40,491 nucleotides of DNA. Source: Candidatus Brocadia sp. GTDB lineage: Bacteria; Planctomycetota; Brocadiia; Brocadiales; Brocadiaceae. The stretch is taken from assembly GCA_011525665.1 (NCBI GenBank), contig WYAU01000070.1, positions 1 through 40,491 on the forward strand, read 5' to 3'. Of the stretch, positions 16,740 to 24,924 are shown piece by piece; the first letter of the stretch is position 1; every line of letters begins with the position of its first letter. The translations under genes were made by a program, and so were the position numbers. A model generated the notes under the pieces. That model had not been told where the DNA came from. It worked only from the letters and a program-made list of their open reading frames with translations, and ran no database searches.

Positions 16740-18380
16740 TCACGGACTAAAGGGGCAACCGGAACCCTTACCATACTTAAAAATCTTTTCTTCTCCCTTA
16801 ACGAACTTTTCCCTTATACCTGAAGACGCATGAAATTCTATACTGCTCTGAGGCTTTTCATAAAGAAGCAGCCACTCCGCGTTGGAAAAAATGGCTGAGA
16901 GTTTTTCCCCACCTTCCGGCCCTTTAATAAACAGGACCGTTGCCAGAACTCCCGCCTCTTCTGCTGTGGCAGCAATAGCCGTAGCCGCAAGAATTTCATT
17001 CTTAACCGGTCTTCCCTCTTCGGGATCAATCAGATGGGTATAAAACTTATCCTGTACGGCAGGATACAGAGAATAATCGGCAACGAAGGCAACTCCCTGA
17101 TTAACCAGTTGCAGGGAACCTATTACCGTGTCGCCTTTTACCGGGTGGGGGATTCCCACCTTCCAGGAATTTTTTCCGGAAGGAGGCCCTAGCATGCGCG
17201 TGACACTGCCATAGTTTATACAAACTCCCGTTATCCCTGATTGCTTAAAAAGCTCCAACGCCCTATCTACCGCATACCCTTTTACGACCGGACCAAGGTC
17301 TACTTTTGTTTTTTTATGAGCAAAAGAGATTAATGTATCATTATCCTGTATCTTTATATTTTTATAAGAGACTGCCTGGAGAAGTGTTCTCAGCTTATCT
17401 TCCTTTACCTTCTTTCGCTTGCCTTTATAAATCCCCCAGTGATCCAATAACGGAGATACCGTTACATCAAAAGCACCTGCCGTAAGTACTCCGTATCGAT
17501 AGCATCGCTTTATCACCTCCAATACCTCTGTGTTGCAGGAAAAAACAGTTTTTCCAGCCTCCCTGTTCAAAGCCTGTAATTCTTTCGTGAAAAGTTTTTC
17601 AATACGCTCCATCTCATTAAACGCTTTCGTTGCCATGGAAAAGAAATGCCTCTCATTGTCCGCCTCCGCGGCCACTATTGCTTTTACCCCCTCAATAACC
17701 CTTGCAGTGGTAAAAAGTTGTTTACGGGATGACTGCAGGGCACTGACTTCTTCAGGAGTTAAGCGATGAGCCAGAGTCGCAGAGACAGGATTTTTCCTGA
17801 TATAAAATTCATTGATAAAGGCGAGCATTTTTTTGACGCCCCGGCAAACGGCTTGTACAGATACCGTAGCCCCCGTAATCCTGATAATATCTTTATTGGT
17901 CGAGAGGGGGTCGTTTAAGGACTTACCTTCGAATTGCTCAAGGAACCTCTTCCTGCTGACCTCATGTCCACGGCTCTCCCGATAGATCATTACTGCGATA
18001 TCAAGAATCTTTCCCTCCACATTTGTACTGAGTATCCATGTGATCGGGTGAAAGCAACCCATCTCTTCCGTGATAATAGCATACCGGTCTGTCACGTTTC
18101 CCTTTTTCCCAATATAGACCTGAAAGGTTGTTTCAAGATCCGGCCTCTTCAGTAATCCCTTGAAGTATTCGTATCCTTCAGGTGTAAGGGTTATAAACTC
18201 AGATTCTACCCTATCACATCCCGCAAAAACTTTTGATAAGGCATCCTCTTCTTCCAGGAAGACCTGAAACTGGTAGTTTTCCGGGGGCTCTTCCCCTTCA
18301 AGCAGGGATTGTCCCGAAGATAAATTGGGAAAAAGAATAAAACTCCACAACGAAAGCAGTAAAAAGAAATATCTTTTCAT
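16740..18380 (-). CDS. Exported FMN-binding domain fused to an ApbE-like flavin transferase
   Basis: The 546-residue protein has a signal peptide (about 1-23). Residues about 75-195 resemble the NqrC/RnfG-type FMN-binding domain. RITGATVSVQAV (167-178) holds the Thr (T172) that would take FMN through a phosphoester. Residues about 205-520 resemble ApbE, which attaches that FMN from FAD: LTAGAFDVTVSPLLDHWGI (299-317), KVDLGPVVKGYAVD (359-372), INYGSVTRMLGPPSG (388-402) and THLIDPEEGRP (448-458). The usual A-D-A-L-[AS]-T motif reads A-G-V-L-A-T (476-481), so the Mg-binding Asp is a Gly. The transferase half may therefore be weak or use another ligand. One chain holding substrate and modifying enzyme suggests an autonomous extracytoplasmic electron carrier. 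It sits 31 bases after a small membrane-protein ORF. Confidence 0.9.
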   Translation of the reverse strand: MKRYFFLLLSLWSFILFPNLSSGQSLLEGEEPPENYQFQVFLEEEDALSKVFAGCDRVESEFITLTPEGYEYFKGLLKRPDLETTFQVYIGKKGNVTDRYAIITEEMGCFHPITWILSTNVEGKILDIAVMIYRESRGHEVSRKRFLEQFEGKSLNDPLSTNKDIIRITGATVSVQAVCRGVKKMLAFINEFYIRKNPVSATLAHRLTPEEVSALQSSRKQLFTTARVIEGVKAIVAAEADNERHFFSMATKAFNEMERIEKLFTKELQALNREAGKTVFSCNTEVLEVIKRCYRYGVLTAGAFDVTVSPLLDHWGIYKGKRKKVKEDKLRTLLQAVSYKNIKIQDNDTLISFAHKKTKVDLGPVVKGYAVDRALELFKQSGITGVCINYGSVTRMLGPPSGKNSWKVGIPHPVKGDTVIGSLQLVNQGVAFVADYSLYPAVQDKFYTHLIDPEEGRPVKNEILAATAIAATAEEAGVLATVLFIKGPEGGEKLSAIFSNAEWLLLYEKPQSSIEFHASSGIREKFVKGEEKIFKYGKGSGCPFSP

Positions 18381-18411
18381 AACCGCGGTTTTTTATAAAC
18401 TCCCCATATCT

Positions 18412-18543
18412 TTATAAGGGATAGAATGTCGTTAGGCCGAGAGAGGACTCTTGCATGAAATCCACTATGACCTTCAGGAAAAATACAAGATAGGCTATAA
18501 GGAAAGCGATAACACATCCCATAGAAATATAATAAAGTTTCAT
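18412..18543 (-). CDS. Small single-helix membrane protein, 43 residues
   Basis: The ATG at 18543 follows AAGGAGAG at ideal spacing and the frame ends at TAA (18412-18414). The product begins MKLYYISMGCVIAFLIAY, continues LVFFLKVIVDF and ends in a short polar tail (MQESSLGLTTFYPL). This is one transmembrane helix with no other domain. It lies 31 bases before the FMN/ApbE gene on the same strand, so it is probably its operon partner, perhaps an anchor or assembly subunit. I do not recognise a family. The antisense frame (18451-18636) is its shadow. Confidence 0.65.
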   Translation of the reverse strand: MKLYYISMGCVIAFLIAYLVFFLKVIVDFMQESSLGLTTFYPL

Positions 18544-18901
18544 CTTTATCTCTCCTTAAACTTTATTAATTCTCTTTCCGCCTGTTTTTTTATCCATCTG
18601 TTATATTGTTGTGAGGCAATAAGGTTTTGCCATTAAAAACGGAGGAAAGTCCTTTCACGGCCTCTTTAATACTGCTTTTCCACACCGAGGCAAAGATTTA
18701 ACGTCTGCTATGTCCGGTAATTTTTCCTGAATGCCCGGAATGCAACGGGAATTGCCGATACCGGAACTTCCCCTGAAAGATGTACTCCCTGCTCATGGGT
18801 TATGCATTCCCTGTGCAAAAACCAGCGCGCCTATTGTTCCGGACTTCTCAGTAATTTTTCCTCCCCCGCCGGAGACTGATCTTTTTGTAATCACACATCC
18901 G
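18544..18901. other. 358-base gap between ATPase and FMN/ApbE operons
   Basis: It holds the RBS of the small ORF (about 18550-18557). Just upstream, a minus frame (18546-18632) reads like a protein tail (WIKKQAERELIKFKER) but has no start codon and a stop immediately before it. It may be a gene remnant. No clear promoter, terminator or RNA gene is seen. Confidence 0.4.
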
Positions 18902-21001
18902 TCACCGCATTTCACAGCATTTTTCCCGGTAAGGCGAGATACGATAGGACTTCAGTGAATTTGCGGATACAAGAATCGTTGTGGCATTATGCATAAAGGC
19001 TGACGTTACCGGGGAAATCATCCCCAGGATACCGAGAGCTATCAAGGTACTGTTAATTCCGATTATATATCTGAAATTCTTTTTAATGCGGGACATGGCA
19101 TCCTGTGCAATCTTCCTTGCCTCGATAATTCCTTCAAGCCCTCCCGCCAAGAGTAAGACATCACAAGCCTCTTTCGCGATATCTGCACCGTTTTTCAGGG
19201 ATATGCCAACATCTGCATAAGAAATAGCAGGGGAGTCATTTATGCCGTCTCCAACCATAGCAACCACATAACCCCTGTTTTTTAAATTTTTGATTATTTC
19301 TGACTTTGTTTCCGGAAGAGCCTGAGCGTAATATTCCTCTATCCCAAGTCTTTTTGCCACATTCCGCGCAGCAGCATCGTTGTCACCGGTAAGCATGATG
19401 ATTCGCTCCACACCCGAATCCTTAAGCATCTTGAGAAATTTTTCAGAATCTTCTCTTACCTGGTCTTCAATGGCTATAATACCTGCAAGCTTATTTTCCA
19501 CAGCTATATAAAGTACTGAGTATCCCCTGTCCATAAAATCTTTTATGACAGGTTCTCCGCATTCCGCGGGAATCCCGTTGTCTTCACATATGAAGTGTTT
19601 ACTCCCTACCAGTATCCTTTTGCCCTCAATCCTGGATGCTATGCCATGGGCAAGGACGTATTCGACCTCCGCATGGTTCTCCTCATGGACAAGCCCCTCC
19701 TCTTCCGCCCTTTTCACCACGGCAGTTGCTACGGGATGTGGAAAATGCTCTTCCACACATGCCGCGTTTTTTAACAGGTATTCCCGGTTAAAACCGTTGA
19801 AGGAGAGAATATCAAAAACCTTTGGCTTTGCCGCTGTAAGGGTCCCTGTCTTGTCAAAAACAAAGATGTTTGCCTCAGCCAGTCTTTCTATAAATTTACC
19901 ACCCTTTATGAGAACATCCCGCCGGGCTGTAGCTATCATCGCTGACATGATCATTAATGGGGTTGATAATTTAATGGCACATGAATAATCTACCAGCAAT
20001 ACGGAGATAGCCTTTAGCGGATTGTTTGTAGAGAGATATATTAGTCCACTCAGGATAAAACTATAAGGAGCAATTCTGTTTGCGAGCCTTTCTGCATAGT
20101 TTTGCACATCCGCCTTCAAACCTTCCGACTCTTCAATCACCTTGATTATTTTAGAGACCCTTGTTTCATTACCTACTTTTATTGATTTTATGGCCAGAAG
20201 GCCTTCTTCCAGGACAGTACCCGCATAAACCATTAACCCTTCCCTTTTCGGCACGGGAAATGGCTCACCGGTGATTGCAGACTGATTGACCAATGCCGCG
20301 CCCTCCGCTACAATACCGTCCACCGGGATACTGCTACCCGTCCTTACAACCACAAGATCGCCCTCAGCTATGTCCTTTATATTGACCCTCATTTCCCAAC
20401 CGTTCCTCTTTATCCATGCCCACCCCTCCTGACCCTGGAACATTTTTGTAAGGCTTTCCCTAGATTTTTGACGTATCCGCCCCTCAAGGTAATCGCCTAC
20501 CTTCAGAAAGAATGTAATCAGACTTGCCGTGAGGTAATCCCCCCTCAGTAACGAAATGCCTATTGCCGCGGAGTCAAGGGTATCAACGTTCAGACGTCCG
20601 TTCAGGGCTGCCCTGAAACCTTTCCTGAAGATAGGTATGGCGCCATACAGGGCAAATAATGGCACGAAGACGAATGGTATAATTGGTCTCGCTATCAGGA
20701 GTGCCCCCGCTAACACCGCAGTCTTTTTTTTCTGTTCCAGCTTATCTCGTTTAAAATTTTCTTTTTTTACAAAAGTCAAGGGCGTCTCTTTTATTGCCTT
20801 CAACAAGGCATCTCGAACATTACGATCGCCACTGTATTTAATCAGGAGGCTCCTGGTCCGGCAATTGAAGGACACCTTCTGAACCCCCTCAACGACCGAA
20901 ACCAATCTCTCAAACCGGGTACTTTCCGGCGTATGCCTTCTGGGTATTCTGAGGCTAATCCTGATCCTCTGGGGGAGGCTATGAACAATTCTGTACTTCA
21001 T
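18902..21001 (-). CDS. P1B-type metal ATPase with SCA in place of CPC
   Basis: The 699-residue membrane pump has these parts. An HMA-like N-terminal domain (about 1-75) lacks CxxC. Membrane helices follow. The actuator has SAITGEPFPVPK (TGE at 244-246). Phosphorylation is at D383 in FDKTGTLT. The nucleotide domain ends with LTGDNDAAARNVAKRLG, and the hinge is VGDGINDSPAIS. The membrane metal site that is CPC, SPC or CPH in other P1B pumps is DYSCAIKLSTP (S340-C341-A342), with no Pro in the core motif. Metal specificity is therefore uncertain. It is the last gene of a four-gene operon. Its ATG overlaps the previous stop (ATGA, 20998-21001), indicating coupled translation. A dyad resembling a Fur-type box lies at the operon promoter, so iron or another metal is likely involved. 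Confidence 0.93.
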   Translation of the reverse strand: MKYRIVHSLPQRIRISLRIPRRHTPESTRFERLVSVVEGVQKVSFNCRTRSLLIKYSGDRNVRDALLKAIKETPLTFVKKENFKRDKLEQKKKTAVLAGALLIARPIIPFVFVPLFALYGAIPIFRKGFRAALNGRLNVDTLDSAAIGISLLRGDYLTASLITFFLKVGDYLEGRIRQKSRESLTKMFQGQEGWAWIKRNGWEMRVNIKDIAEGDLVVVRTGSSIPVDGIVAEGAALVNQSAITGEPFPVPKREGLMVYAGTVLEEGLLAIKSIKVGNETRVSKIIKVIEESEGLKADVQNYAERLANRIAPYSFILSGLIYLSTNNPLKAISVLLVDYSCAIKLSTPLMIMSAMIATARRDVLIKGGKFIERLAEANIFVFDKTGTLTAAKPKVFDILSFNGFNREYLLKNAACVEEHFPHPVATAVVKRAEEEGLVHEENHAEVEYVLAHGIASRIEGKRILVGSKHFICEDNGIPAECGEPVIKDFMDRGYSVLYIAVENKLAGIIAIEDQVREDSEKFLKMLKDSGVERIIMLTGDNDAAARNVAKRLGIEEYYAQALPETKSEIIKNLKNRGYVVAMVGDGINDSPAISYADVGISLKNGADIAKEACDVLLLAGGLEGIIEARKIAQDAMSRIKKNFRYIIGINSTLIALGILGMISPVTSAFMHNATTILVSANSLKSYRISPYREKCCEMR

Positions 21002-21186
21002 TCCTTCATTTCCCGCTCTTCGATGAGTTTCTGCAGTATTTGTTCTATTCTCTCCATCCGGGTTTCCTTCTCTTGCTTTTCTTTGATTCTCGAAAATATA
21101 TATGCCCCAACCAGGACTGCACCGGCACCTCCGGCAATGCTTACAAGTGAACCGAGATACGTTCTTGTCTTATTGATAATGCTCAT
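20998..21186 (-). CDS. Small membrane protein with C-terminal coiled coil
   Basis: The 62-residue protein has one Gly/Ala-rich transmembrane helix (about 11-33, LGSLVSIAGGAGAVLVGAYIF) followed by a highly charged helix (EKQEKETRMERIEQILQKLI) that should form a coiled coil. The ATG has AAGGAGG 6-7 bases upstream. Its stop overlaps the ATPase start by four bases and it begins 2 bases after the preceding gene, so it is surely an operon member. It is probably an accessory or assembly subunit of the pump. The family was not recognised. Confidence 0.82.
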   Translation of the reverse strand: MSIINKTRTYLGSLVSIAGGAGAVLVGAYIFSRIKEKQEKETRMERIEQILQKLIEEREMKE

Positions 21187-21188
21187 CG

Positions 21189-21590
21189 CTATTCCTCCTT
21201 CTTTTCGGGCCTACGTTTTAAAATCTCTTCTACCATCTGTTCCACCGTCCTGAGCATATCTTTTTCCTTTTTTGCTGATTCTGCCGTCGCCTCAAGGTCT
21301 TTCTGATGTGCATGTTTTGCTTCCGCCACGATATCTTCTATATCCTCTTTCCCCTTTTCATAATTTGCAACCAGCCATTCCTTAAACGCAAGTCCTTCCT
21401 TTGTAACACCGACCGCTGCCGGCCGTATCTTATTTGACAGCTTACTGATTCCAATTGCAGCAACGGCACCCAGTGCACCGCCAGCCATAAACCAGAGACT
21501 GCGATTGCTTATAAAAAAGCCACCCATATGCACCCCTCCCGCATTTTTCGTGTTTTTATCTTCTGTTTTCTCGAGGACATTCTCTTCCAT
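21189..21590 (-). CDS. Membrane-anchored accessory protein of the metal-ATPase operon
   Basis: The ATG at 21590 is preferred over the in-frame TTG three bases upstream, because AAGGAGAT sits 6-7 bases before it. The 133-residue product has a polar N terminus, one hydrophobic Gly/Ala-rich helix (about 31-50, LWFMAGGALGAVAAIGISKL), and a long charged helical tail (AEAKHAHQKDLEATAESAKK). It resembles the small DUF5132-type proteins found with HMA-domain ATPases, but I hold that assignment loosely. A role as a scaffold or metal-handling partner is inferred from position alone. Confidence 0.78.
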   Translation of the reverse strand: MEENVLEKTEDKNTKNAGGVHMGGFFISNRSLWFMAGGALGAVAAIGISKLSNKIRPAAVGVTKEGLAFKEWLVANYEKGKEDIEDIVAEAKHAHQKDLEATAESAKKEKDMLRTVEQMVEEILKRRPEKKEE

Positions 21591-21638
21591 CAAAATCTCC
21601 TTTTGTTATCGAAATTAATCACACACCTCAGGCACGTA

Positions 21639-22037
21639 TTACCTTCCCATTGCCACTTTCATTGCTATAGGTATCAGGGCATTTAACGGCTTCGGCAATA
21701 TCGCATTGACAACCATACCCGCCAAAGCCTGTAAGGCATGCTTTGTAACGGGTGGTATTGAATCCTTTTCCCCTACCGAAAACCACCACCCGTCCGCCGC
21801 CTTCTCCTCGCCTTCTTTCATGATATGATTGATGTGCTGTGTTATGGTGTGTCTGTCAATCTGGTGCTCATCAAACCTGACCAGGATCCTCCCCGTTTTG
21901 TGATTTACCGTTACCTCCGTTAATCCTTTTAAATAATCCATGATGCGTTCCTGTAAATACCTGCAAATATGCGGTTTTCCTACAAGATATTGGCTTTCAA
22001 ATCTTACCCTTCCCGGCAGAATACTCAATGGAGCCAT
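21639..22037 (-). CDS. HMA-like domain protein, first gene of the metal-ATPase operon
   Basis: The 132-residue protein has an N-terminal HMA-type ferredoxin-like fold: LPGRVRFESQYLVG, then helix CRYLQERIMDYLKGL, then VTVNHKTGRILVRFD. It resembles the N-terminal part of the ATPase in the same operon (PQRIRISLRIP, RTRSLLIKYS). Neither copy has CxxC, so classical copper binding is unlikely. The C terminus has a hydrophobic helix (about 105-130). The ATG has GGGAGGGG 8 bases upstream. The operon promoter and a palindromic operator lie about 90-135 bases upstream. It may regulate, dock with or deliver metal to the pump. Confidence 0.82.
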   Translation of the reverse strand: MAPLSILPGRVRFESQYLVGKPHICRYLQERIMDYLKGLTEVTVNHKTGRILVRFDEHQIDRHTITQHINHIMKEGEEKAADGWWFSVGEKDSIPPVTKHALQALAGMVVNAILPKPLNALIPIAMKVAMGR

Positions 22038-22100
22038 GTTTATTCCCCTCCCGTAAAAACATTTTAATTAAGAAACTACAGAGATAGCCCGTACCGTGAG

Positions 22101-22118
22101 ATATCTTTCAAAAGATAT
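22101..22118. promoter_or_regulatory. Perfect inverted repeat in the ATPase-operon leader
   Basis: ATATCTTT and AAAGATAT flank a CA centre. It lies between the Fur-type dyad and the first ATG (22037). It could be a second operator or a short leader hairpin; it is too AT-rich to be a stable terminator. Confidence 0.4.
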
Positions 22119-22127
22119 AACTGAAAT

Positions 22128-22142
22128 TGAGACTAAGTCTCA
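22128..22142 (-). promoter_or_regulatory. Fur-type 15-bp dyad operator (copy A)
   Basis: TGAGACTAAGTCTCA is a perfect 7-1-7 inverted repeat located two bases downstream of the -10 box, where a bound repressor would block initiation. Near-identical dyads occur at 27415-27429 and 33142-33156. The layout resembles Fur-family boxes. The regulator is not in this window. Confidence 0.65.
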
Positions 22143-22144
22143 TT

Positions 22145-22172
22145 AATATAATAAAAAAATGTCAAATGTCAA
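22145..22172 (-). promoter_or_regulatory. Sigma-70-type promoter of the metal-ATPase operon
   Basis: On the minus strand, TTGACA (22172-22167) and TATATT (22150-22145) are separated by 16 bases. A second TTGACA overlaps at 22165-22160, but its spacing to a -10 box is poor. The operator dyad follows directly. Confidence 0.65.
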
Positions 22173-22280
22173 TATAATTTTTAAAAGTTGACAATTTGAT
22201 TTCCGATAAACTACCCAAAGAGGCGGAGCGTGCGACTCCCGGGTAATATTTAAGTGAGATATAATTCAGAAAACAGGTTT

Positions 22281-23876
22281 TTAATGTAACGCCTGTTCAG
22301 GGACGAGCGGGTTTTTCAGCGATGACAATTCGTAGTCGGTCAGGAGGTCGTAAAATATATCCGGATTCTTTTCTTTCAATTCAATGGTATAATCCAGAAA
22401 TTTGACAACGCCATCGCTCAGGATTTTTTTCACCTTTTTCATCAGCAGGCGCTGTTTTTGCGCCTCGTAAATGAAAAGCTTATCGGGATTCGTTTGCTTG
22501 AACAATTTAACATCCTCAATGAAATGCAGGATATAGAGCATATTTTCAAAACTTGAATTCATGTCGTGAACTATTGACCTCTCCATAAATTCGTAAAAAA
22601 CATGATAGGCAGAGACATACTCCATGATTACCGATTCCATTGCTTCCAGTGATTTGTATTCCAGGTGATTGGCCTCGCTGCGCATTTGCCGTAATTCTTC
22701 CAGACTCGCATTCTTAATCCTGGATACGGTTATTACGGGAAATTTCAGCGCATGAAAATGGGTGAGAAAGAGGCCCCGCATCTTTGAGCGAAACAGGTAA
22801 CTTTTCACATACATCAGCTTTCGTAATTTCTCTGCCTTTTCTTTCTTTTCCAATACCTTTTCAATTAATAAAGCACCCAGTAAAATTTCAAGGGGTATGG
22901 CCGCAAGATGCAGAGCAAATTCGTAATGAGTACGATGATTAACGAACAAAAAGAGCGCCGAACCGGATAACAGAGAAACATAGAGCCAGACTTTTTTGGT
23001 AAATGCTCCTAAAAACCTCGCAAGAGTCCATGATGAACCTTCCAGATACCGTGATTGTTCAATAGCGGTCTTCTTGTACATTTCCAGGAGATTCGTTTGT
23101 GTCGCTATGAGGGATCTCAGCCTTTCCGCCTCAGTAATCTCGCTTTTATCGATTACAAAGATTTTTTCGGACACAAAGGACAATACCGCCATCCTTGCAT
23201 TCAATGCAATATTTTTGAACATATCCGCAATAGCAAGGGGAATCTTTGTCTTAGAAAACATGATCACAGCGAATAAATTTCCCGTCGGCAACATACCCCC
23301 AAAACCCAATGCGGACTTAATGCCGAAAGGAATTACAAATTCATTCTGAGCCGGAATGTACGGGCTTCCAAGGGCATCCGGGACGTAATACACGTTGAAA
23401 ATCTTATTCTCCAGTTCAATCGCCAGATGCGGATCGGGATTCAGCACCGCAGAGATATCTATCCCCAGCTGATAAATGAATTGATAAACCATCAGGTTTT
23501 TTTTCAGCATGTCTTCATTGAGCAGGGGGAGAACCCTGTGGCCCTTTGAAAGCTTTGTCGAATTCCACTCTGCTTTCATTCCCGCGGTTGCCAGGAGAAT
23601 CAGGCATTTCATTTCCTGCGGCGCTGGCTGCCCATTTAGCATTCCGTCGGCCAGCTGGCGTAACTCCTCGTCGATACTTGAATAAGGATACGTTATGAAA
23701 AAACGGACCAAGGCACAGGATTTCTCTCCTGTTTTTTTATCCATAAAGTGATCGTAAAAATAACGAACCATCATATCGGCCAGTTCTTCAATGTTTTTTG
23801 CCTTCACCCCGAATTGCTGTACTGCGTCCCCGCATCGTGTCATGTCTTGTAAGGTAAATTTTGTTACATCATACAT
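22281..23876 (-). CDS. Sensor-like membrane protein with GAF-like N-terminal region
   Basis: The protein has 531 residues and an unknown family. The N-terminal 250 residues are soluble. Residues about 165-235 (NKIFNVYYVPD, GFGGMLPTGNLFAVIMFSK) resemble a GAF-type sensing domain. A coiled coil follows (ITEAERLRSLIATQTNLLEM). Two membrane helices lie at about 300-345 (WLYVSLLSGSALFLFV and LAAIPLEILLGALLI). The C-terminal 180 residues are helical, with a His-rich FLTHFHALKFPV and no kinase ATP-binding motifs. It may sense a ligand and signal through partners. A weak AGGA precedes the ATG. It ends about 240 bases before the ATPase operon, with the operon promoter between, so it is probably a separate unit. 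Confidence 0.72.
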   Translation of the reverse strand: MYDVTKFTLQDMTRCGDAVQQFGVKAKNIEELADMMVRYFYDHFMDKKTGEKSCALVRFFITYPYSSIDEELRQLADGMLNGQPAPQEMKCLILLATAGMKAEWNSTKLSKGHRVLPLLNEDMLKKNLMVYQFIYQLGIDISAVLNPDPHLAIELENKIFNVYYVPDALGSPYIPAQNEFVIPFGIKSALGFGGMLPTGNLFAVIMFSKTKIPLAIADMFKNIALNARMAVLSFVSEKIFVIDKSEITEAERLRSLIATQTNLLEMYKKTAIEQSRYLEGSSWTLARFLGAFTKKVWLYVSLLSGSALFLFVNHRTHYEFALHLAAIPLEILLGALLIEKVLEKKEKAEKLRKLMYVKSYLFRSKMRGLFLTHFHALKFPVITVSRIKNASLEELRQMRSEANHLEYKSLEAMESVIMEYVSAYHVFYEFMERSIVHDMNSSFENMLYILHFIEDVKLFKQTNPDKLFIYEAQKQRLLMKKVKKILSDGVVKFLDYTIELKEKNPDIFYDLLTDYELSSLKNPLVPEQALH

Positions 23877-24598
23877 CGCTTTATTATCCTGTAGTGATCA
23901 ATGTCGAGAAATTCATTTTATCCTATCCTTTTAATAATATCTTAATATTTCTTTTTTTTCATCTATAAATATTCCTGTCATTAAATTCGGCCTTATTCAG
24001 GAGGGTCGGGCGTGGGGATCGTTGCGGCATGCGCACCCGGCTTGTCAAAAAGCAGCGGGGAAGGTTTCTTTTCGCGAATCGTTTTTGGCTGTTGTCAGAT
24101 TTGAATCCTCAGGCCTGATCAGGAGTTTTCGGCTTGCCGGATGCCGGTGCAGCAGTCACTTGATCAGAAAGTCCGCACTCCGGCCGCGCGTGAACAGATA
24201 CGAATGCGCCGCTGTCCGCTGCGCCTGAACCAGTCGCCGGTATCATCGGCATAATACACGTATCCGTTGCGTGGGCGTGCTGACTTTGCACTAATGGCCA
24301 ATAATTGCCCTCTCGCCTTTTTTTACGGACGTTAGTCCTGCAGGGAAGAACGGACGTTCTTCCCTGCATTTTTTTGTCGATATTTTTTCCGCTCAAACTT
24401 CCCGTGCAGCGGAATGATTTTCCCTTTGTCGCTGGGTATTTAATGAAGCCGTATTAGGGGCAAAGCGATTGCAGTCCAAGAGGGGCTCTCACCCCCCCAC
24501 CCATCCTCCATCTTTGCCTGCGTTACGACATGGAAAGCATCAATCCATCCCTGTTTCAGAGCGTATTTGCCGGTTTTGTTATGAATGGTTATTAATTC
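23877..24598. other. 722-base gap without a convincing gene
   Basis: The first 120 bases are AT-rich and probably carry the promoter for the sensor-like gene. From about 24000 to 24330 the stretch is GC-rich. Its ORFs on both strands (24022-24228 plus; 24109-24396 minus) are Arg/Cys/Pro-rich and have no RBS. The one clear element is the plus-strand terminator at 24339-24375, which has no upstream plus-strand gene. A small RNA or a decayed gene could explain it. Confidence 0.45.
24339..24375 (+). terminator. Strong rho-independent terminator
   Basis: TGCAGGGAAGAAC (24339-24351) pairs perfectly with GTTCTTCCCTGCA (24356-24368) around a GGAC loop, followed by seven T residues (24369-24375). It is oriented for plus-strand transcripts. 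The minus side lacks a U-run. The sequence ACGGACGTT occurs both in this loop region and just upstream (24325-24333). Confidence 0.75.
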
Positions 24599-24868
24599 TC
24601 ACTTTTTCACCGCGGCAATGCGTTCCTCCGTCAAAACAGGGATACTCCGGAGCCGCGCTTCATTTACTATCCGGTTAAGATAGGGTAAATAATGGGCATC
24701 TTTCCCCAGTATTACAAAATCAACAAACGGCACAAGCGCAATTACAGATATGTCCACCTCTCCGTTGTTCTTTGCATAACAAAGGTGGATATTTGTCACC
24801 CCATAGCCTTCCAGTTTTCGCGCCATGCCAATAAACCTGTCAAGGCTGCTGATTATCATTGCAGACAT
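24599..24868 (-). CDS. Small alpha/beta hypothetical protein
   Basis: The ATG at 24868 is chosen because AAAGGAG lies about 7 bases upstream. The longer frame from 24919 would place this RBS inside coding sequence. The 89-residue product has no signal peptide. It alternates strands and helices (AMIISSLDRFIGMARKLEGYG, then TNIHLCYAKNNG, then FVDFVILGKDAHYLPYLNRI, then SIPVLTEERIAAVKK), like a small receiver- or Rossmann-type fold. It follows the diheme cytochrome gene by 56 bases on the same strand. The family is not recognised. Confidence 0.68.
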   Translation of the reverse strand: MSAMIISSLDRFIGMARKLEGYGVTNIHLCYAKNNGEVDISVIALVPFVDFVILGKDAHYLPYLNRIVNEARLRSIPVLTEERIAAVKK

Positions 24869-24924
24869 AGCTTGTCTCCTTTCGACTCTTTTTCTTTCCG
24901 GGACGTGATTGCCAAACAATCTTG

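Noticed and set aside
18546-18632. Minus-strand frame reading WIKKQAERELIKFKER before a stop
   Set aside because: It is protein-like, but there is no start codon in frame and a stop lies immediately upstream. At best it is a remnant.
18451-18636. Plus-strand 61-codon ORF
   Set aside because: It is antisense to the RBS-supported 43-residue gene and has no RBS of its own.
24022-24396. ORFs on both strands in the GC-rich part of the 23877-24598 gap
   Set aside because: They have Arg/Cys/Pro-rich composition, no RBS, and overlap each other and the terminator.
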